This document shows positions 58,685 to 64,000 of a stretch of DNA of 64,000 nt, in pieces. The stretch lies in NCBI GenBank assembly GCA_023512835.1, contig CM042092.1, forward strand, positions 47,892,400 to 47,956,399, given 5' to 3'. The DNA comes from Taxillus chinensis. Its lineage: Eukaryota; Streptophyta; Magnoliopsida; Santalales; Loranthaceae. The position numbers and the translations under genes were made by a program. Each line of letters begins with the position of its first letter. The stretch's first letter is position 1. The notes beneath the pieces are model-generated. The model was not told the DNA's origin. It worked only from the letters and a program-made list of their open reading frames with translations, and did not search any database.

Positions 58685-59902
58685 TGTTGGATCAAACCCA
58701 GAATTTGGATAATGCCGTTAAAGCCTTATGTAATTTGATCTGAGATCTTTTGTGTTTATTTGATCATTGCAGAAGGTATGTCACTAATCCAAAGATGCAC
58801 TCGTGAGAGCAAAGCTAAGGACAGGATACATAATCCTGATCCGGACAAGAGTTAGTGTCGTCAAACACTTGGTAAATAACCAAGTAACAATAAGTGCGGA
58901 GTAAGGAAAATAAGTGCGGAGTAAGGAAAATAAGTGCGGAGTAAGGAAAATAGATGCGGAGTAAGGAATCCGGACTTATTACACACGGAGTAAGGAACTT
59001 ACATACGGAGTAAGGAACTTACATACGGAGTAAGGAACTTACACACGGAGTAAGGAACTTACATACGGAGTAAGGAACTTACATACGGAGTAAGGAACTT
59101 ACACACGGAGTAAGGAACTTACACACGGAGTAAGGAACTTACATACGGAGTAAGAAACTTACATACGGAGTAAGGAACTTACATGCGGAGTAAGGAAGCG
59201 CGACACGGACTAAGGATTCTAGTACCGAATAGATACGGAATAAGCAACCACCGACACGGAGTAAGGTTCCGAGCTTCATTAACTACGGAGTAAGGAAAAT
59301 TACACCGGACCAAGAAGACACTGCTCCAATGAAACCGCATTTAAAGTTATCGGCTCGTGCTGTCCCGATGTAAGAAGAATGCATTTAGAACAAGAAGAAT
59401 CTTACACGTGGATCATCCGGATATGTGGACACAACCTTAATTGTATCTCGGAACTCACAAAGACACTTATACTCTTCGAATCCAAGATCTTGAGCTCCAC
59501 AATCCGCAGCGGTCAAGGCAGATAGATTACCAAGGGATAGTTAGTGCGGAACGCATTCCGGAACTTCAAGTTCCAAGGTTGTCTCTTAGGAATGTTTTGT
59601 ATAAATATTCATACTTATACTTCTTGTAAAAAGTGAGCTAGAGCGAAGAAGTGCAAAAATAGAAAAGGCACTTGGCTAGTGTGTGAATTCAAAGTTGTAA
59701 ACAGAGTGTAAGAGAGTGTTTGCTTCTATTTTGTTGTAATCACTTTGTGATAATAAAACAAAATACTTCCACTATCCTGGTTATCTTCCACAGTGATATT
59801 ATCACTTAAACTAGATAAGTCTTTGTGTCTTGAGAGAAAAGAAAGAGTTCGAATAAGAGCCTATTCACCCCCCCCCCCCCTTTAGGCTCCAAGGGACCAT
59901 CA
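58685..59902 (+). repeat. Sirevirus copy 2, 5' LTR with expanded 20 bp minisatellite
   Basis: 1218 bp, TGTTGGATC...GGGACCATCA, followed by a PBS. It starts directly after 'KHIEV' coding sequence of copy 1 with no PPT between, so it is not the 3' LTR of copy 1. Contains four 20 bp units 'taagtgcggagtaaggaaaa' (58891-58970) and ten of the type cggagtaaggaacttacata (58986-59185). A C10 run lies near 59871. Confidence 0.9.
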
Positions 59903-59963
59903 AGTGGTATCGAGCAAGTTCTACTTCGTTCTAAGTAGAGATCCCACTCTTTCAATCTCAGAA

Positions 59964-62264
59964 ATGGCCGAAGAAAGCAGATGCTTTTCAACACTCGCCT
60001 TAACTCCGGAGGTGCACAGGAGCCCATCCCGAATCGAAGCGGCGGTGAAAATGTCGATCCACCACAACCTGCTGCCGCCACCGCTTCTCAACCACGGAGT
60101 TACGGGTTTACTCTAACGAAACCGCCCAAATTCACACCTGAGCTTTTCTCCCAGGTGGAAAGCTCGCATGAAGATGTTTATGGTTTGCCATGATCATCTT
60201 ATGTGGCCATGTCTTCATCGGGAGATTCCAATTCCGATGACTATCGGAGAACATGGCGTAAGGAGGCCAAAGACCGATGCCGAACTTACCAACGATGAAA
60301 GAGCCTGGCGGTGCGCTAGTGAAAAGGCTCGGCTTATGTTACATCGTCCTTGGATTCCGAAGCTTTCCACAGACGTCCAGGGCTGCACGACAAAGAAAAG
60401 CCGTTTGGGACAAACCGACAATCCTCTATGAGGGGAGTCAGTCCCAGATGCAGAATGTGATCTGTACTCTCAGACGAACTTTGAGAGTTTTAATCATAAA
60501 CCGGGCGAATCACTTGAAAGCATCTATCGGAGATTCGGCAAGCTCATACTTGAACCGAAGACTGGTCAATGAGCATTACTCTCAATCCCGGATCAATGAC
60601 AAGTTCTTTCGCTCCTTGCCGGATCGCTACTACTCCAAACAACTCCAGATGCAATCGGACAAAAACGCGAGTATGTTCCCCTTGAAGAACTATATGGAGA
60701 GTCTGGACTCACGAAGTCGGGTTTAAGTACTCGACAGAGATGAAAAAATAGCTCGGAAAGAAAAGGGGGTAGCTCTCAAAGCTACCGAATGTCTAAACAT
60801 ACCGAGGAATGATGATACGGACGTATCCGACAATTCCGATTCGACGAGGAGGAGGAGATAGCCCTTCTTGTCAAATCCTTTGAGCGATTCCTACGGAAAA
60901 GCGAAAAGGGGTCGAAGACGCTCATCATCATCGTTCCAACGGAAGGAGCGACCCGAGTCTAGTTCCCAGGAATGTTTCAACTGTGGGAAAACGGTCACCG
61001 GGCCAAGGAATGCAGGTCCAAAGCAAAGGTGGCCGAGAAAAGTGACAAGGTAAATTCTCGCCGCTCCACCTCAGATAACAGCAAGAGCAAGAGAAAGGCG
61101 CTCGTGACAAAATACATGAGTGGCTCGGAAGAAGAGGAGGAATCCTCGGATGATGAGCCGACCATTAAGCCGAACGTCCGCCTCATGGCAAATACGAGGT
61201 ACCTTCTATCTCCGAGCTCCTGAGTAAATTAGAATCTCTTACTATTGCATGTGATCATGAAAAGAATGAGAGACTAATAATAACTCAAATGTACAAAGAT
61301 ATGGAAAGTCGGAATAAACGTCTCGAATTTACCATTAATAGACTCGAAAAGGACGTCGTCGACTTCAGGGGAAAGGAAGCTTGGTATCATGATCTAAGAG
61401 CTGAAAATCATCTCTTAAATACCAATCTCTCAGGGCCTAAAAGTTATAGTTAAAAGACTCGAAAATGAATTGGAACAGGAAAAAGAAATAAATCGTAAGT
61501 GGCTAAAATCCGGGGAAATAGCCTCTACCTTTAGGACCGATCCTGACGACATTCGAGTCAAACCTGGTCTAGGTTCCGAACCATCAACCTCCATAGCTAA
61601 AGCCACCGAGTGTCCTCCGGATTTCACTCCTAAACTAACCAACTTATATCCTGTTAGTACATCTAAACCGTTGGATGGTTTCATTTCAGGTGGCACCATA
61701 GTTTATGATCGTGGAACCGAGGTCATTCATCGCACTTCCCGAAGCAAGAAGACCCGTAACTAAAGATGAAGGGAAGGCTGCTGCAGTTAAAGCCAAAACC
61801 GTAGCACCCAAAAAGAAAGACAAGGCTAAGGCCGACGCATTTAGGGCCAAGAGCGCGTCACCCAAACGTAATGGATTAGGCCACGTGGAACAGGTAGAAA
61901 ATCAGTAAAATCTAAGAGACCTGTATCCCCTGTTTGTACTTCACATTATAGTGTCTGTTCCATCTCGTAGGGAAATGGGTCATTATCACTATGAATGTTG
62001 GAGTCTATCTGATAGCTGGCTTTGTAATCAATTTCAATCAAATAAAGATCAGTTTTATAAAAGGGGTTCTTCGAGCAAAACAAAATCTAAATCTAAAAGG
62101 AGTGTCTCTCCCAAGAAATCCCAAATAAAAGAAGCAATTTGAAACTAACAAGTTAATGTCAACTTGGAAAGCTAAGAGTCCTAACAAAATCAAATCCGTA
62201 AATGTTGACAATACTGCTCGCTCACTCTAACCGCCCGAAACAAGTTTGGGCACCAAAAGTGTAA
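59964..62264 (+). pseudogene. Sirevirus copy 2 Gag, many one-base indels
   Basis: Parallel to copy 1 Gag from ATG 59964 to the shared TAA at 62262. Recognisable blocks are 'MVCHDHLMWPCLHREIPIP', 'FFRSLPDRYYSKQLQ', the knuckle region 'ECFNCGKTV' frameshifted into 'GHRAKECRSKAK', the acidic 'GSEEEEESSDDEP' patch, and the Lys-rich tail ending 'KRNGLGHVEQ' where copy 1 has a stop. At least ten one-base gains or losses break the frame. Most fall at CAG or CTG sites of copy 1. Missense and stop load otherwise looks lighter than in copy 1. Confidence 0.88.
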
Positions 62265-64000
62265 ATTGTTGTCTTTCAGGAGCATCTCTGGAATGAATTG
62301 CCGGATCACTTGAAGTTAAAGATAAATCAAAGCAAGTGGATCCTTGATAGTGGATGCTCCGGACATATGACGGGTGACCAGACTCTACTTGTAGAAGTTA
62401 ATGATAAACAAGGTCCATCCGTCTCATATGGCGACAACAAAGAAAGGTAAGACCATCGGGTATGGCACTTTAACTAACGGCCGTGTATCAATCACTAAAG
62501 TTGCACTAGTCGAAGGTTTAAAGCATAATTTGCTAAGTGTCGAGAAACTATGTGACAAAGGATTTCTTGTTTCCTTTTTGTCCAACACCTGACGAAGAAG
62601 AGAAAACTTATCCAGGAGATGTTAAGTTATCCGGATCAAGAGATGGGGACATATACTCGGTGGTCTTAAGAAATAATTCTTCTGACCCTGTATGTTTCCT
62701 CACGAAAGCAACAGATGAAGATAGTTGGTTATGGCACAAGCGATGCGCACATTTGAACTTTAAGACTTTGTCTAAATTAGCATCACTTGATCTTGTCACC
62801 GGTCTACCCAAACTCAAGTTCTCCAGAGACACTCTCCGTCGAGAATGCCAACTTGGTAAACAGACCAAACACGGCTTTAAGAGCAAATCGGTTAACTCAA
62901 TAATCGCTCCTCTGCAACTTCTTCATATGGACCTATGTGGTCCTATATCTGTTTCATCACTAGGCTGGTGCGAGATATACCCTTGTGGTTATCGATGATT
63001 TCACCAGATACACATGGGTGATGTTCCTGAAATCAAAGGATCAAACTTTTGAACATCTTGTAGATCTCTTCAACTGGATAAGCAACTCACAAGGACCGGG
63101 CATTAAATGCATTAGGAGTGATCATGGTACGAGAATTTGATTTTTCCGAAATGAGATCATATTGTTCCGAACAGGGCATACAACATGACTTTTTCGCGCC
63201 CCGAACCCCACAACAAAATGGGGTAGCTGAGCGCAAGAATCGAACTTTAGTTGAAGCTGGTAGATCCATGTTAGCAGGGGCAATGCTTCCTCTCGCTCTA
63301 TGGGCTGAAGCTGTGTCCACCGCCGCTATGTTCAGAACAGAACTCTAATAAATAAATCTACCATGAAAACACCCTATGAGATGTGGAGAGGTCGAAAACC
63401 TTCAATTTCACATTTCGAGCCTTCGGATGTACTTGCTATATACTGATTAATGGCAAAGAGACCCGAAATAAATTTGAACCAAAATCCGATGATGGGATTT
63501 TTTGTCGGGTACTCACTTCATAGCAAGGCTTATCGGGTCTTCAATAGAAAACTTTCTAAAGTTGAAGAATCTATCCATGTAACCTTTGATGAAGCTAATC
63601 TCGATTGGTCAAAAGTCGGTCCTTCAAATTCTAATCTGCAGGTCATAAACAAACGTCGATTACTCAAAGTTTATGAATATTCCTGCCACACATCCTGGAC
63701 CGGTATCCTGACCAACCACGTGGCATCCGCGAAACACAACGGAATTTTGTGGATGATGCTACGGATGACTCGGACTCCGGACTACCACTTAACTCCGGAC
63801 TACCACTTAGCTCCGGACTACCACTTAGCTCCGGACTACCACTTAACTCCGGACTACCACTTAGCTCCAGGACAAACTCCTGCAGATACACAAAATTCGG
63901 AGCACCTTCAAGTCCGTCCGGACTAGTTAACACCTGAAAGAAACAGTGTTGAAGAACCAATCAGTTCATCCGTACCTCTAAATACGGAAACATCTACTCC
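62265..64000 (+). pseudogene. Sirevirus copy 2 Pol start (PR-IN), runs off the window
   Basis: Protease 'WILDSGCSGHMTGD' near 62340 (the usual HMTGD wording). Integrase zinc-binding part 'WHKRCAHLNF' and 'RECQLGKQTKH', and core pieces 'MDLCGPIS' and 'QQNGVAERKNRT' are present in shifting frames because of one-base indels at about 62540, 62960, 63130, 63323, 63416 and 63500. 'GYSLHSKAYRVFNRKL' follows. The linker to RT contains five 18 bp repeats (63775-63864). RT and the 3' end lie beyond 64000. Confidence 0.88.
63775..63864 (+). repeat. 18 bp minisatellite in the Sirevirus IN-RT linker
   Basis: Five consecutive units of ctccggactaccacttag, starting at 63775, 63793, 63811, 63829 and 63847. 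The unit length is a multiple of three, so it adds a six-residue repeat (SGLPLS type) without shifting the frame. Copy 1 has one unit at about 56960-56980. Confidence 0.9.

Noticed and set aside
58891..59185. Regular short repeats resembling a CRISPR array
   Set aside because: The units are contiguous 20 bp tandems with no unique spacers and lie in a copia LTR of a plant genome.
1..64000. Host genes, tRNA or rRNA genes, bacterial operons
   Set aside because: I found no intact multi-exon gene, no RNA gene and no bacterial-type gene order. All convincing coding signal is retroelement-derived or the captured Ulp1-like frame.

Overview
This window is plant nuclear DNA, most likely an intergenic or pericentromeric block of an angiosperm. 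The evidence is the wall-to-wall nested Ty1/copia and Ty3/gypsy LTR retrotransposons of plant lineages, their tRNA-Met-type primer binding sites, a hAT-type MITE, and AT-rich filler. I see no intact host gene, no rRNA or tRNA gene, and no CRISPR array. The species cannot be read from the sequence. Family letters below (A, B, C, E, F, G) are local labels.

Layout, left to right. 1-5663: the 5' end of a minus-strand Ty3 element of family A. Its LTR is split by a plus-strand solo LTR of the same family (2205-4043, TSD aagct) and by a 1.2 kb TRIM-like element with mismatched ends (4318-5509, TSD ctag). 5664-8120: another family A LTR fragment, then a minus-strand LTR of a TGATAAG-type Ty3 element (G). 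8121-11106: the 3' end of a Sirevirus-type copia element whose last internal ORF looks like a Ulp1/C48 cysteine protease. A 490 bp hAT MITE splits that ORF and a 3' LTR ends it. 11107-19947: AT-rich relics, including a minus-strand pseudogene of unknown function and a Tork-like copia pol pseudogene with its 3' LTR start. 19948-21222: truncated family B Ty3 LTR plus gag. 22136-27280: family A Ty3 5' LTR and gag-PR-RT-RNaseH, broken by filler DNA at 27281-27311.

27312-44857 is a minus-strand chromodomain Ty3 element (E, Del/Tekay-like). A 9 kb non-coding LARD-like element (F, 30092-39070) sits inside it, and its 5' LTR is shared with a second E fragment. 44858-50168 holds an unassigned degenerate reading frame, a dispersed repeat and LTR-like relics with several minisatellites. 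50169-64000 holds two Sirevirus copies head to tail. The second starts inside the RNaseH region of the first, and a solo LTR (55325-56835, TSD gtccc) interrupts the first between integrase and RT.

No gene set here works as a pathway. Every polyprotein is broken, mostly by C-to-T type stops. The observations most worth checking are the Ulp1-like ORF in a Sirevirus 3' domain (8181-9749), the concentration of one-base indels at CAG/CTG sites from about 59200 to the window end, the chimeric LTRs that share a U3 module, and the templated filler at 27281-27311.
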